In this document: one piece after another, positions 34,335-44,806 of the stretch
How the letters are laid out: each line of letters starts with the position of its first letter
Position numbering within the stretch: position 1 is the stretch's first letter
DNA from: Butyrivibrio sp. YAB3001
GTDB lineage: Bacteria > Bacillota > Clostridia > Lachnospirales > Lachnospiraceae
Direction of reading: 5' to 3'
DNA: 64,000 nucleotides
Assembly: GCF_900112195.1 (NCBI RefSeq)
Contig: NZ_FOKR01000003.1
Location: forward strand, 81,329 to 145,328
Notes under the pieces: model-generated
Told to the model about the DNA's origin: nothing
The model's database searches: none
What the model saw: the letters and a program-made list of their open reading frames with translations, nothing else
Made by a program: the position numbers and the translations under genes

Positions 34335-35648
34335 ATGTTAAGTATATTATCCTATTATTGGCCAAGACTAATAGCCTCTGTACTTTTTGGTTGCTATTCC
34401 GCCTATTCCCTTCAAGGCAAATATCAGGGGATAAAACTATTCATCCGCTTTCTAATATCGATTCTTTTGTCATGCACTGTTATTTCAATGCTATTTGAGC
34501 AAATAATAGTACATTCTTTTTCTATGCTAATAAGGCCATTTTTATCAGTCTCCACAGAAGAAGTAAATGCAATATACATGATCTATTGGGTTTTACTGGA
34601 TCTTTTTTCCTATATCATTCCTATTATCCTGTATTCCAAACTAGTTCATGAAAGAAAAATAATAGCCGCTACGGTTTATTTACAATTTATTATTCAGGAT
34701 AAAGTCACTCTCACAATCTCTAATTCAGCAACATCATATTTCTTCATTTACATTTTAATACTTGCTTTTCTTTCACTGATTCACAGACATGATTTAGAGT
34801 ATATTTCCAATCATAAAGAGAATATGAATTGGAGATCTGTTCTGCACTATAACATGGCGCTTTTTGTACTGTTGGATATCTGCTATGGGGCTTATTACAT
34901 TTTCCCGGGACTCGGCACAAACATCTTAAACATTCCTACCCTTTGGTTAGATGCCATTGTTTTGGTGTCTTGTTTCTTTGCAATCAGTTTTTCAAAACTT
35001 AATATTGTCGTTTCATTGGAACACCAGAATAAGATTGAATACATGCGTAAGTTCCAGGAAAATCAAAGTGATATAATCAGAGATTTTGCCACAATTTCAG
35101 AAGCCAAGTCAGGTGAAACAGGTCAGCACATAAGAAGAGTCTCAGAATACAGCGCACTCCTTGCATCCAAACTCATAGATGACGAAACAGACATCGCCTA
35201 TGTAAAAGTTGCCTCAATGATGCACGACATTGGCAAGCTTATGATTCCCAATGAAATCATAGAAAAGCCTGACAAATTAACAGATGAAGAATATGAAATA
35301 ATGAAGACACATTCAGCCTACGGCGATTCTCTTTTATCGCATAATCAAGGGAAAATAATGACAATGGCAAGGACGATTGCATACGAGCATCATGAAAGAT
35401 GGGATGGAAATGGCTACCCACGTGGATTAAAAGGAGAACAGATTTCTATCTACGCTCAGATTGTTTCGGTAGCTGATGTATACGACGCCCTGACCAGCCG
35501 CCGTTCTTATAAAGAAGCCTGGCCAGCCATAGATGCCAAGGTGGAAATACTAAGGCAACGCGGTCACCAGTTTTCACCCAGAGTCGTAGATGTATTCAAT
35601 TCCTCATATGATGAAATAGAAAAAATAAGGAAACAATATGCGGACTAA
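34335..35648 (+). CDS. Membrane-anchored HD-GYP phosphodiesterase
   Basis: 437 residues. The first about 225 residues form seven or so transmembrane helices (an uncharacterised sensor part). A short coiled linker is followed by an HD-GYP domain (about 245-435) with M-M-H-D-I-G-K near 297, H-H-E-R-W-D-G-N-G-Y-P near 357 and D-V-Y-D-A-L-T-S near 385, all intact, so c-di-GMP hydrolysis is expected. The sequence between HD and GYP is of standard length, unlike the copy near 10 kb. Divergent from the repetitive gene; TATAAT-like sequence lies about 40 bp upstream of the ATG. Confidence 0.9.
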   Translation: MLSILSYYWPRLIASVLFGCYSAYSLQGKYQGIKLFIRFLISILLSCTVISMLFEQIIVHSFSMLIRPFLSVSTEEVNAIYMIYWVLLDLFSYIIPIILYSKLVHERKIIAATVYLQFIIQDKVTLTISNSATSYFFIYILILAFLSLIHRHDLEYISNHKENMNWRSVLHYNMALFVLLDICYGAYYIFPGLGTNILNIPTLWLDAIVLVSCFFAISFSKLNIVVSLEHQNKIEYMRKFQENQSDIIRDFATISEAKSGETGQHIRRVSEYSALLASKLIDDETDIAYVKVASMMHDIGKLMIPNEIIEKPDKLTDEEYEIMKTHSAYGDSLLSHNQGKIMTMARTIAYEHHERWDGNGYPRGLKGEQISIYAQIVSVADVYDALTSRRSYKEAWPAIDAKVEILRQRGHQFSPRVVDVFNSSYDEIEKIRKQYAD

Positions 35649-35675
35649 TATGTTTTCCAGGATTGTTCATAGACA

Positions 35676-35745
35676 GCACAGCCCCAAGGTGTCCATTTGG
35701 AAATGTGAAAACAAGCATTTCCAAATAGATACCTTGGGGCTGTGC
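35676..35745. terminator. Very long hairpin between convergent genes
   Basis: 30-bp arms, 35676-35705 and 35716-35745, pair with two mismatches around a 10-base loop (first arm begins GCACAGCCCCAAGGT). This is much longer than an ordinary terminator and lacks a T-run on the plus side. It may terminate the HD-GYP transcript or be a palindromic element. Confidence 0.55.
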
Positions 35746-35753
35746 GTAATAAA

Positions 35754-35781
35754 GGCTGCCACACTAATTAGTGCGACAGCC
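35754..35781 (-). terminator. Terminator of gdhA
   Basis: A near-perfect 28-bp palindrome (GGCTGCCACACTAA / TTAGTGCGACAGCC) 27 bp after the gdhA stop, followed on the minus strand by TTTATTA. Confidence 0.65.
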
Positions 35782-35808
35782 CCTGTATCTGACTCATAAA
35801 CCAAACTA

Positions 35809-37161
<1,353 letters not shown>

Positions 37162-37265
37162 CTATGGCACATAAAAAATTATTATTATGATTAGTTAGAA
37201 CAAATAGTTGCGTTGTAACTCGGAGCGTTTTTATGAAATATTAATCTCTTAATCTCTTATTCCAT

Positions 37266-37300
37266 AAAAAACGGCGCAGAAACCCTATCGTTTCTGCGCC
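37266..37300 (-). terminator. Rho-independent terminator of the Gfo/Idh gene
   Basis: Stem GGCGCAGAAAC (37273-37283) / GTTTCTGCGCC (37290-37300), followed on the minus strand by a run of six T (37266-37271), about 70 bp past the stop. Confidence 0.9.
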
Positions 37301-37368
37301 CCATTGCGCATGCATTTCTGCCCTGATGGTTATTATAAACTTTAATAATTTAAAGTGCAAGAGTTTTT

Positions 37369-38601
37369 TTATTCCTCTGAACCTTGTAAATTTGAAGCGC
37401 TTTGTTCCACCTTTTCATCACCTGACTCAGAAGCAGAATCTGCTTCCGCTTGATCCGTTCCAAATTCAAGCGCAATACCCGCATCTATTGGTGTAGCTTC
37501 TTCTGTAGTTTCTTCCGGAGCTTCCTGAACCGGTTCTGCAGTTAATTGAATCTCATCATGTAACTGATATGAATTCTCATTATGAGCTGATGTACCCTCA
37601 TACTCACAAACAGGGCTATCTTCATCACCGGGGAATTTGATGCCATTGCTCTTCCTGATAAAATCCATCATATTCAGCATCTTAAGTGTTTCTGAGTGAG
37701 GCATCTCCGGACATTCGATCCATCCTTCTGAAAGAGCCTTAACACAGGCTAATATCTCATACTCATAGCCGGTATTCTGTCGTGGGCTCTTATAGCTTGC
37801 AATTTTCTTATGGGTATTGTCATAAACAACTATCTCACCAATATTGTTAATATTATCTACCACAATATACCCCTTGGTACCATAGATAACACCCTGTCTG
37901 TCACTGTTAGCCAAAGCTGTGGCATTTAGAACTGCCATTCTTCCATTCCTATACCTGAGTGTAATGCTATCCTGCATATCAACACCGAGATTGTTATATG
38001 TACACATAGATACAATATCTGTAACATCATTTCCAAATACCATTGAAGCAAAGTTCAACGCATATACACCAAGATCAAGCAAAGCTCCTCCGCCAAGTTC
38101 AGGCTTATTTATCCTCTCCTTGGCTGATACGTTATATCCCAGATTTGCTGTGAGCATAGTTGGTTCGCCGATAACATTACTTGCAAGCAGTTCATTAAGC
38201 TTGCTTCTTGAAGGCATATATCTGGTCCATATAGCTTCAGTCACTAAAACGCTTTTTTCTTCTGCAATTTTAAAAACCTGCTCAGCCTGTTTTTCGCTAA
38301 GCATAAAAGCTTTCTCACAGATAACAGGCTTTCCTGCTGATAAAGCCAGTTTTACATTTTCAAAATGCTCTGAATGCGGTGTCGCCACATACACAAGATC
38401 AACTTTTGGATCACTTACAAGTTCAGCATATGAACCATATGCTTTCTTAACTCCATACTGAGAAGCAAATTTATCAGCATTCTCTTTGGTGCGTGATCCT
38501 ACAGCATAACACACAACTCCCTTGGTTCCCTTTAGAGTATCAGCCATAATTCCGGCAATTCTGCCAGTACCCATTATTGCAACTCTGGTCCGTCCAAACA
38601 T
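37369..38601 (-). CDS. Gfo/Idh/MocA-family oxidoreductase with acidic C-terminal tail
   Basis: 410 residues. The Rossmann domain starts R-V-A-I-M-G-T-G-R-I-A-G, and E-K-A-F near residue 93 matches the family's E-K-P catalytic lysine motif (with Ala for Pro). The substrate domain ends near 325. The last about 80 residues are a low-complexity acidic Glu/Ala/Ser tail, absent from normal members of roughly 330 residues. It probably oxidises a sugar or inositol derivative using NAD(P); substrate not deducible. AGGAGG lies 7 bases before ATG 38601. Confidence 0.88.
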   Translation of the reverse strand: MFGRTRVAIMGTGRIAGIMADTLKGTKGVVCYAVGSRTKENADKFASQYGVKKAYGSYAELVSDPKVDLVYVATPHSEHFENVKLALSAGKPVICEKAFMLSEKQAEQVFKIAEEKSVLVTEAIWTRYMPSRSKLNELLASNVIGEPTMLTANLGYNVSAKERINKPELGGGALLDLGVYALNFASMVFGNDVTDIVSMCTYNNLGVDMQDSITLRYRNGRMAVLNATALANSDRQGVIYGTKGYIVVDNINNIGEIVVYDNTHKKIASYKSPRQNTGYEYEILACVKALSEGWIECPEMPHSETLKMLNMMDFIRKSNGIKFPGDEDSPVCEYEGTSAHNENSYQLHDEIQLTAEPVQEAPEETTEEATPIDAGIALEFGTDQAEADSASESGDEKVEQSASNLQGSEE

Positions 38602-38633
38602 AATTATGCCTCCTGTTACCTAATAATATGACT

Positions 38634-38667
38634 ATCGGGTAGACTATTACTTTTTATTCTACCCGAT
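38634..38667. promoter_or_regulatory. Inverted repeat upstream of the Gfo/Idh gene
   Basis: A perfect 10-bp inverted repeat ATCGGGTAGA (38634-38643) / TCTACCCGAT (38658-38667) with a 14-base spacer, about 33 bp upstream of the oxidoreductase start and 70 bp past the stop of the SH3 gene. There is no T-run. It may be an operator or a hairpin between the two same-strand genes. Confidence 0.45.
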
Positions 38668-38736
38668 TACAATCATGTGCCTTCTGCACTATTTATTACT
38701 GTTCACTCGCTATGAGCTTGCTCCAGTAACCACCAT

Positions 38737-40083
38737 TTATTCTTTTGTTAAAAACTCTGACTTGATATAGCCTGTCTTCTTTTTGTACTCAACTTTAGCC
38801 CAGCCATTAGCATACTGTTCAATAACGTTGATAGTATCGCCTTGATATATTATAGCAAGTATTTCTGAATCTGTACTCTCGCTCTTACGAAGTCTGACTG
38901 TATCAGAAACTTCCATTTTACCGGTATCTGTTGACTTCACTTTAGAAGTAGTAGTGGACTCAGTAGCCTCTTCCTTTTGAGATGTCTCAGTGGCACTCTC
39001 ATCGTTCTCATTAGCATCTTCAGTCTCAACGGAAACTGTAGTAGTTTCCTCACCAACAACTTCAAAAAACTCTGTTTTAACAAATGCAGTTCCGCCATTG
39101 TACTCTATTTTGCTCCATCCATTTGCAAGAGCTTCCAACTGCTTAAATTCCTGTCCCTTTGTAGTCTTGGAAATAATGTCAGCTGTCTCACTGTCTGAAC
39201 TACGAATGTTAATTACATCAGTAGCCCTTATAGTATGTGTTGTAACTGTAGATACTTCTGCAGCAGCATTCTCGCCAGCTTCTTCAGATTCATTTTCAGC
39301 TTCTTGCTGTGTTTCAGCTTCTGCTTCTTCCGTGCTTTCTGCCGTGCTGGCTTCTGAAGTAGCAAGTGCCTCACCAACTGAAACCTGTAGCTCTGCTCTC
39401 ATAGTTGTAAGAAGATCTGCAAGAGCCGCATCTGTGCTTACCATATCATTGTAGCTTGTTGCAACTCTATTGTTCAGGTCAATTACATCTGCCTGGAGAT
39501 TAACCTGTCTAAGATATTCAATATCATCTGCATCAGCTATATCACCATTGATATAAAGCTTACCGGTGTCATCAGTGCATATATAAAATGAATCAAGTCC
39601 GGGTATTGCCTTTTCATAGTCATAAAGTTTAACTTCATTATAGACGTAGGCAACATAGCTTCCCTCAACAGGTCCCGGTTTGGTATATACCGTGATATTC
39701 CGGAATTCGTCTATATATCCGGCAGCCTTGACAGCTTTGATGAGCTCTGTATCATCAAGTCCCTTGTAAATAGCTTCAATCACAGCTGAATCACCATTAG
39801 CTGATGCTGTATAATACTGGCTTATTATTTCATTAACCTCGGGATATGCGTTTTCTTCCATCTCGAGCTCAGGTATCTCAACCTTTGTATCATTCCCGCT
39901 TTCTATCTTGACACTGACATTTTCCTTAGCCCTCTTATTAGCACTAAGAGCAATCACAACAGTCAAAACAACTGCCAGAACAAATACAACAGGCATCAGA
40001 AATTTTTTATTATCTCCCAGCATAACAAAAATGCTTTTTTTATCATTCCTAAAAGAATAGGAATTCTTTCTTTTATTACTCAT
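38737..40083 (-). CDS. Membrane-anchored protein with two bacterial SH3 domains
   Basis: 448 residues from ATG 40083 (AGAGG 7 bases before); an ATG 18 bases earlier has no site. One transmembrane helix (about 30-50) anchors an extracytoplasmic domain (about 75-240) resembling a structured stalk, then an acidic linker and two SH3b domains (about 285-345 and 390-448), each with the G-W-(S/A)-K-(I/V)-(E)-Y pattern. Such SH3 domains bind peptidoglycan. No catalytic domain is present, so a wall-binding or sensing role is likely. Confidence 0.8.
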   Translation of the reverse strand: MSNKRKNSYSFRNDKKSIFVMLGDNKKFLMPVVFVLAVVLTVVIALSANKRAKENVSVKIESGNDTKVEIPELEMEENAYPEVNEIISQYYTASANGDSAVIEAIYKGLDDTELIKAVKAAGYIDEFRNITVYTKPGPVEGSYVAYVYNEVKLYDYEKAIPGLDSFYICTDDTGKLYINGDIADADDIEYLRQVNLQADVIDLNNRVATSYNDMVSTDAALADLLTTMRAELQVSVGEALATSEASTAESTEEAEAETQQEAENESEEAGENAAAEVSTVTTHTIRATDVINIRSSDSETADIISKTTKGQEFKQLEALANGWSKIEYNGGTAFVKTEFFEVVGEETTTVSVETEDANENDESATETSQKEEATESTTTSKVKSTDTGKMEVSDTVRLRKSESTDSEILAIIYQGDTINVIEQYANGWAKVEYKKKTGYIKSEFLTKE

Positions 40084-40155
40084 TAAAAAACCTCTATTCA
40101 TAGTACTTATCAGGATTTATTATATCAGAAATACCTGAAACAAAAATAAAGAATA

Positions 40156-40227
40156 TGCACCCGACAGGACTCGAACCTGCATTAAAGGCGTCGGAGGCCT
40201 ACGTTCTATCCATTAGACTACGGGTGC
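40156..40227 (-). tRNA. tRNA-Arg(CCG)
   Basis: A 72-base cloverleaf on the minus strand. The 7-bp acceptor stem GCACCCG/CGGGTGC, the TTCGAGT T-loop and an anticodon loop CTCCGAC give anticodon CCG (codon CGG, Arg). Position 33 is T. A mismatch at 12-23 in the D-stem and a U-U at 27-43 weaken two stems slightly. The CCA end is not encoded. Confidence 0.93.
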
Positions 40228-40275
40228 ATACGCGTACCCGAATATAATAACATAACGCACCTGCTATGTCCAATA

Positions 40276-41175
40276 TCACTCGGTTATAACACTTATTTTT
40301 TTAGTTTCTGCCTCATAAAAATATGCATTATCACTTAATATTTCCGTGTTGCTAACCACACTTCTGTTCACCTCTTTGACCATCCATGTAAGCCTTGCCA
40401 ATGCGTTTTTATCAGAAGGCGCAGCCATTACTATAGTTTCATGAACAGATGAAGGAAGAATGACCAGATCACCGCCAAGTTTAGCTGAAAGTTCATCTAA
40501 TACTCCAGGGTAAAAAACAGCAGAAGCCCCCAGGGAGTTTTGCTTGTTTGATACTACAAATATACTCGATAACTCGCCGTATAATCCAGGATCATCGCCT
40601 TTCATGAATCCTTTGGATAGCGTCTCTAAAATACTCTGGCAATCGATTGGAGTAAGTTTTGCTGCATTTTCATATACATTTTCCCACAATTCCTCCTCGG
40701 AAATTTCCCATTTATTTAAATGCTCTTTTTTGATTGTTATGCAGCCATCACCAATCCTCTCGCAAGAGACAAGGCACAGCGGCACAAATGCCAGATCTTC
40801 AAACTCCCTGTATGGAATATCCATTAAAAGATTTTCATTTCTTTTTTTGTTAACAACCTTGAAAGTCAGTCTTTTACTTACTGTCGAAAAATCAAAGAAA
40901 AAGTCCACATCCATATCATCAGGAGGAAGACAATTTCTATACACTTCCATCACCTCATCTACTACTGTGCATATAGCACTTCCATTTGAATATTCATTAT
41001 AGAAGCCATCTATATAAATAGTAGGTGCAATATTGCTGTCAGTTTTCCTGATCAAAAGAGCATGATACATAACTCCGTTATTCTTTGTTACCTGAGTATA
41101 GTCAACTGTATAGCCTTCACCTAATCTGTTCTTTACTTCTTCTTTAATTATATTTCCAAATTCTATTATATTCAT
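40276..41175 (-). CDS. DUF5688 family protein
   Basis: 299 residues, cytoplasmic, no membrane segment. It matches the DUF5688 proteins abundant in Lachnospiraceae: an N-terminal V-K-N-R-L-G-E-G-Y-x-V segment, the central motif F-V-P-L-C-L-V-S near 133, and a C-terminal region with V-I-L-P-S-S-V-H-E near 240 and the W-M-V-K-E-V-N end block. AAAGGAGAATT precedes the ATG. Function unknown; many genomes carry several copies near mobile or signalling genes. Confidence 0.85.
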   Translation of the reverse strand: MNIIEFGNIIKEEVKNRLGEGYTVDYTQVTKNNGVMYHALLIRKTDSNIAPTIYIDGFYNEYSNGSAICTVVDEVMEVYRNCLPPDDMDVDFFFDFSTVSKRLTFKVVNKKRNENLLMDIPYREFEDLAFVPLCLVSCERIGDGCITIKKEHLNKWEISEEELWENVYENAAKLTPIDCQSILETLSKGFMKGDDPGLYGELSSIFVVSNKQNSLGASAVFYPGVLDELSAKLGGDLVILPSSVHETIVMAAPSDKNALARLTWMVKEVNRSVVSNTEILSDNAYFYEAETKKISVITE

Positions 41176-41195
41176 ACCAATTCTCCTTTTTCGTT

Positions 41196-41252
41196 AAAAA
41201 AAACAAAAAAAGACAACAGAATACCATTTTTAAAATGGTTCTCTATTGTCTT
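41196..41252 (-). terminator. Strong terminator of efp
   Basis: A long stem (AAGACAA at 41210-41216 pairing with TTGTCTT at 41246-41252, with an inner ACCATTTT/AAAATGGT pair) is followed on the minus strand by T-rich sequence (41196-41209). Confidence 0.88.
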
Positions 41253-41336
41253 ACTATTGTTTCGTTTATAAATTTGTTACTAGCTTATTGTACTAGTTAA
41301 TAATAATCTATGTGTCAGATATAATCAGATATAAAA

Positions 41337-41894
41337 TCAAACTCTTGAAAGATACTCGCCTGTTCTTGTATCAATTTTAATAACATCACCTTCGTTAACG
41401 AAAAGAGGTACTGCTACATTAGCACCAGTCTCAACTTTTGCAGGCTTCGTAGCACCAGTTGCTGTATCGCCCTTGAAACCAGGCTCAGTCTCTGTGATTG
41501 CAAGCTCAACAAACATAGGTGGTTCAACTGCAAATACATTGCCGTTGTAAGAATTAATCTTGCAAACTTCGTTCTCCTTTACAAACTTAAGGGAATCGCC
41601 AACCTGCTCAGATGTAAGTCCAATCTGCTCATAAGTCTCTGAATCCATGAAGTTATAGATATCGCCATCCTGATACAGATACTGCATATCCTTTCTATCA
41701 ATACGAGCTGCAGGGAATTTCTCAGTAGGACGGAAAGTTGTTTCCTTAACACCGCCATTGATGATATCCTTAAGCTTTGTTCTTACGAAAGCAGCGCCCT
41801 TACCAGGCTTAACATGCTGAAATTCAATAATCTGACATACATTGCCATCAATCTCGATGGTCATACCATTTCTGAAATCACTTGCAGAAATCAT
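41337..41894 (-). CDS. efp: Translation elongation factor P
   Basis: 185 residues with the KOW-like domain 1 and two OB domains. The loop K-P-G-K-G-A-A-F near residue 30 carries the lysine that is modified in many species and reaches the peptidyl-transferase centre to relieve polyproline stalling. No modification enzymes lie nearby. AGGAGG precedes the ATG. The Pro-rich repeat protein at 31.7-34.1 kb is the sort of substrate that would need it. Confidence 0.97.
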   Translation of the reverse strand: MISASDFRNGMTIEIDGNVCQIIEFQHVKPGKGAAFVRTKLKDIINGGVKETTFRPTEKFPAARIDRKDMQYLYQDGDIYNFMDSETYEQIGLTSEQVGDSLKFVKENEVCKINSYNGNVFAVEPPMFVELAITETEPGFKGDTATGATKPAKVETGANVAVPLFVNEGDVIKIDTRTGEYLSRV

Positions 41895-41972
41895 AAAAAG
41901 TCCTCCTAAATTACTTCACATCAAACAACTAGTACATTTTAAACTATCATTTCCAATTTTTCAACTATTTTT

Positions 41973-42539
41973 TTATAATTTGAAGTCCCCAAACACACTG
42001 GTATCAGAAACGTGCTTTTTATAGCTGTTAATTCTTGAAGCATTATAGGTACTAATTTCGCTGATTCTGTTGTGACTAGCAATGCTCTTTTGAATTTCGC
42101 CCTGGATATCAACACTACCAAAAGCGTTTTTTATCTCAGATGCAAGAGAATCTATAACCAGTCCCCTGTTAACTGCTTTAGTCACCTGATCAACACCACT
42201 TGAAGTACTGCCAGAAGCAGTTTTCGAAGAAGACACGACAGATACTCCTGATACAAGATCCGGCAGAACAGACGCCATCAGGTCAGATGTACTATTCTCA
42301 TCAGTCTCTGTGCCGCCAATTATCCCCGACAGATCGGACATAGCTTTTGTCACAGATGCATCCTCAGAAGCAGCCATCTTTTTATCTGAAATCGCCTTCT
42401 CGAGATACTTCTGAAAAATACCGGCCAGTCCCGAAGAGGCTGATGTTTCAGAGCTCTCAGAAAGAAGTTTGCTCGTATCGGATATGGAATATAAATATTC
42501 ATTGATAGCACTGGTTATCTTCGATATATCAAATGACAT
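41973..42539 (-). CDS. Hypothetical Ser-rich helical protein
   Basis: 188 residues from ATG 42539, chosen because GGAGG lies 8 bases ahead. Ser, Asp and Lys rich, with no signal peptide or membrane helix. The central part (S-V-V-S-S-S-K-T-A-S-G-S) is low complexity and the C-terminus (residues 125-188) is helical with conserved-looking aliphatic positions. I do not recognise a family. It lies between the NAD operon and efp, 119 bp downstream of nadE, and could be the last gene of that transcript. Confidence 0.65.
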   Translation of the reverse strand: MSFDISKITSAINEYLYSISDTSKLLSESSETSASSGLAGIFQKYLEKAISDKKMAASEDASVTKAMSDLSGIIGGTETDENSTSDLMASVLPDLVSGVSVVSSSKTASGSTSSGVDQVTKAVNRGLVIDSLASEIKNAFGSVDIQGEIQKSIASHNRISEISTYNASRINSYKKHVSDTSVFGDFKL

Positions 42540-42658
42540 TTGATCATCCTCCGACAAACATTATACCATAGTCAAACGCTATTAAAAACATTTATAATCC
42601 ATATTATATAAATAATCCGATATACGAATTTCCGGCTATATATACTTGAATGGATTCT

Positions 42659-43447
42659 TTACTGCTGTTCAAACATCGGTATAGTGCGAAGCTTATGAAG
42701 ATTTATGTTATGAAGTCTGTCTATTTTTGCTTTTTTCTCAGCATCTTCACACTCCCCGGTAAAGATATATCTGTCAAGTTCATCATAGGTAAAGCCAAGC
42801 TTATCTTCATCCGACATTCCGGATAACCCGTCTGAAGGAGTTTTGTGGATAAGTTCTTTGGGAAGTCCAAGGGCATCGCCTATCAATCTCATTTCAGTAA
42901 CGGTAAAATCAGAACATGGGCTAAAATCTCCTGCCGCATCTCCATACTTTGTTGAGTATCCTACATAGTCCTCAGATTTATTGCAGGTATTAGCAACACG
43001 GCCTCCATTTGGCAGGGACTGGGCAATCGCATAAAGCGTAGCCATTCTCATTCTTGGAGGGGTGTTGATCTTCGAGTCTTTTGTAAGTTCTTTTACAAAA
43101 AGACCTGTATCGTCCGGATTTTCTTTTACTGCTTTTTCAATAGCACCATACAGACCTTCTACGGCTGCATTAATATTTACTATATAATTCTTGATTCCCA
43201 ATAGCTCAACAACTTTTTTGGAATCTTCTATATCTTTCTGCTCGCCATTAGGCATTAAAACGCCTACTACTCTCTCTTTCCCCAAAGCTCTGACAAGCAA
43301 TGCCGCAACTATTGTTGAATCCTTACCGCCTGAAACTCCCACAACAGCACTTGCCTTAGGTCCGTTTTCATTAAACCAGTCCTGTATCCACTTTATTATT
43401 TCATCAATCTTACTATTAGCATCAAAATTTTCTAATTGTTGGATCAT
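42659..43447 (-). CDS. nadE: NH3-dependent NAD+ synthetase
   Basis: 262 residues, the short ammonia-dependent form without a glutaminase domain. It converts nicotinate adenine dinucleotide to NAD. The ATP pyrophosphatase P-loop S-G-G-K-D-S is near residue 40, and N-T-C-N-K-S-E near 158 followed by Y-G-D-A-A-G-D-F-S are NadE signatures. Last recognisable member of the NrtR-led NAD salvage operon, 80 bp after pncB. Confidence 0.95.
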   Translation of the reverse strand: MIQQLENFDANSKIDEIIKWIQDWFNENGPKASAVVGVSGGKDSTIVAALLVRALGKERVVGVLMPNGEQKDIEDSKKVVELLGIKNYIVNINAAVEGLYGAIEKAVKENPDDTGLFVKELTKDSKINTPPRMRMATLYAIAQSLPNGGRVANTCNKSEDYVGYSTKYGDAAGDFSPCSDFTVTEMRLIGDALGLPKELIHKTPSDGLSGMSDEDKLGFTYDELDRYIFTGECEDAEKKAKIDRLHNINLHKLRTIPMFEQQ

Positions 43448-43527
43448 ACTCTTCTCTCCATTTTATTAGTACATAACCGTCTAAATCCACCATATTATTA
43501 TCAATTGCCTCTGCAGAATTAAATATC

Positions 43528-44736
43528 TCAGATTTTTGTTTCGTGTGTCATTCTCCAGTCAATACATCTAAGCAGATAATCTACATATTCAGGATTCTTG
43601 CACATTCCTTTGCCCTTTATATCAGAAATCTTTGCCACATCCTGTCCGTTGCATCTTGTAGTCTTCATTACGATATTCAATGCAGGCACATCGGTGTCAT
43701 TTGAAATATATGTTCCGATACCAAAGCCCACTTTTGCACGTCCGTTAAAATGTCTGAATAATTTATCAGCCGCCTCAAAATCAAGGCTGTCACTAAAGAG
43801 AAGTGTCTTAGTCTTAGGATCTATGCCAAGTTCTTCATAATGTCTGATCATCTTCTCACCCCATTCGATAGGATCTCCGGAATCATGACGAACTCCACTG
43901 AAAAGTGTTGCATAAGTAAGCTGGAAATCCTTTAGGAAGCAGTCTGTTGTAATTGTATCTGTAAGTGCTGTTCCGTTTAAGATACCGTATTCTTTTACCC
44001 ATGCATCAAGGGCGTACCAGTTAGAATAAGCCGGATTGTGCTTATGATTACCCTGTCCTGTGCACATAATCCACTCATGAGCCATTGTTCCAACAGGTGT
44101 AACATTATACTTTTTAGCAAGATAAACATTTGATGTTCCAAGGAAAGTTGATACATTAAGGTCTGATTCAGCCAGTGTCTTTACAGCCAGATCCTGTGCC
44201 TGAGCCGAAAGTCTTCTTCTTAATCCAAATTCACTGAATACAGAAAGATATATATTTCCATCCTTAACTTTTTTAACTTTTTCAGCAAGTCTTTTCTTAA
44301 AACTCTCGAAAAGTTCATCATAGTTGTACTGCATTCTGAAATAAACTTCATTTACTATAGCAAGTGTCGGAATTTCATACATGGATGTATTGAGCCATGT
44401 TCCTTTTGTCTCGATATTAAGGCCACATTCAGCATTATCATCAATAGTGAAATCATCAAAACGAGCCTGCCAGAGACGCAAGAAATCAACATATGAACCT
44501 TTGATCCAAACTATATTTTCAAGATATGAAAGCTCATCTTCTGTAAATCTCAGTTCGCAGAAAGCCTTTATCTGCTTTCTTATTTCTTCTACCATCTCTT
44601 TAGTGAAATGCACATCCTTGTTACGGCATTTGAATGTCCAGGTTGTCTTATAATCACTAAACTGGTGATAAATAGCCTGTCCCATTGAAAATTTGTAAGC
44701 ATCCTGCTCAAGTAATGATGTAATAATACGTTCCAT
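43528..44736 (-). CDS. pncB: Nicotinate phosphoribosyltransferase
   Basis: 402 residues, matching the bacterial PncB length. It makes nicotinate mononucleotide from nicotinate and PRPP. G-T-S-N-V-Y-L-A near 190, the A-H-E-W-I motif near 210 and R-H-D-S-G-D-P near 280 are family landmarks; the phosphorylated His is the one in A-H-E-W. AAAAGGGG precedes ATG 44736. Third enzyme of the local salvage set. Confidence 0.95.
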   Translation of the reverse strand: MERIITSLLEQDAYKFSMGQAIYHQFSDYKTTWTFKCRNKDVHFTKEMVEEIRKQIKAFCELRFTEDELSYLENIVWIKGSYVDFLRLWQARFDDFTIDDNAECGLNIETKGTWLNTSMYEIPTLAIVNEVYFRMQYNYDELFESFKKRLAEKVKKVKDGNIYLSVFSEFGLRRRLSAQAQDLAVKTLAESDLNVSTFLGTSNVYLAKKYNVTPVGTMAHEWIMCTGQGNHKHNPAYSNWYALDAWVKEYGILNGTALTDTITTDCFLKDFQLTYATLFSGVRHDSGDPIEWGEKMIRHYEELGIDPKTKTLLFSDSLDFEAADKLFRHFNGRAKVGFGIGTYISNDTDVPALNIVMKTTRCNGQDVAKISDIKGKGMCKNPEYVDYLLRCIDWRMTHETKI

Positions 44737-44806
44737 ACTTTTCCCCTTTTCTTCATACGTATTCTGCGATAAACGGCATTTTTTCCACTGTCGTTCGTTA
44801 TATTTT

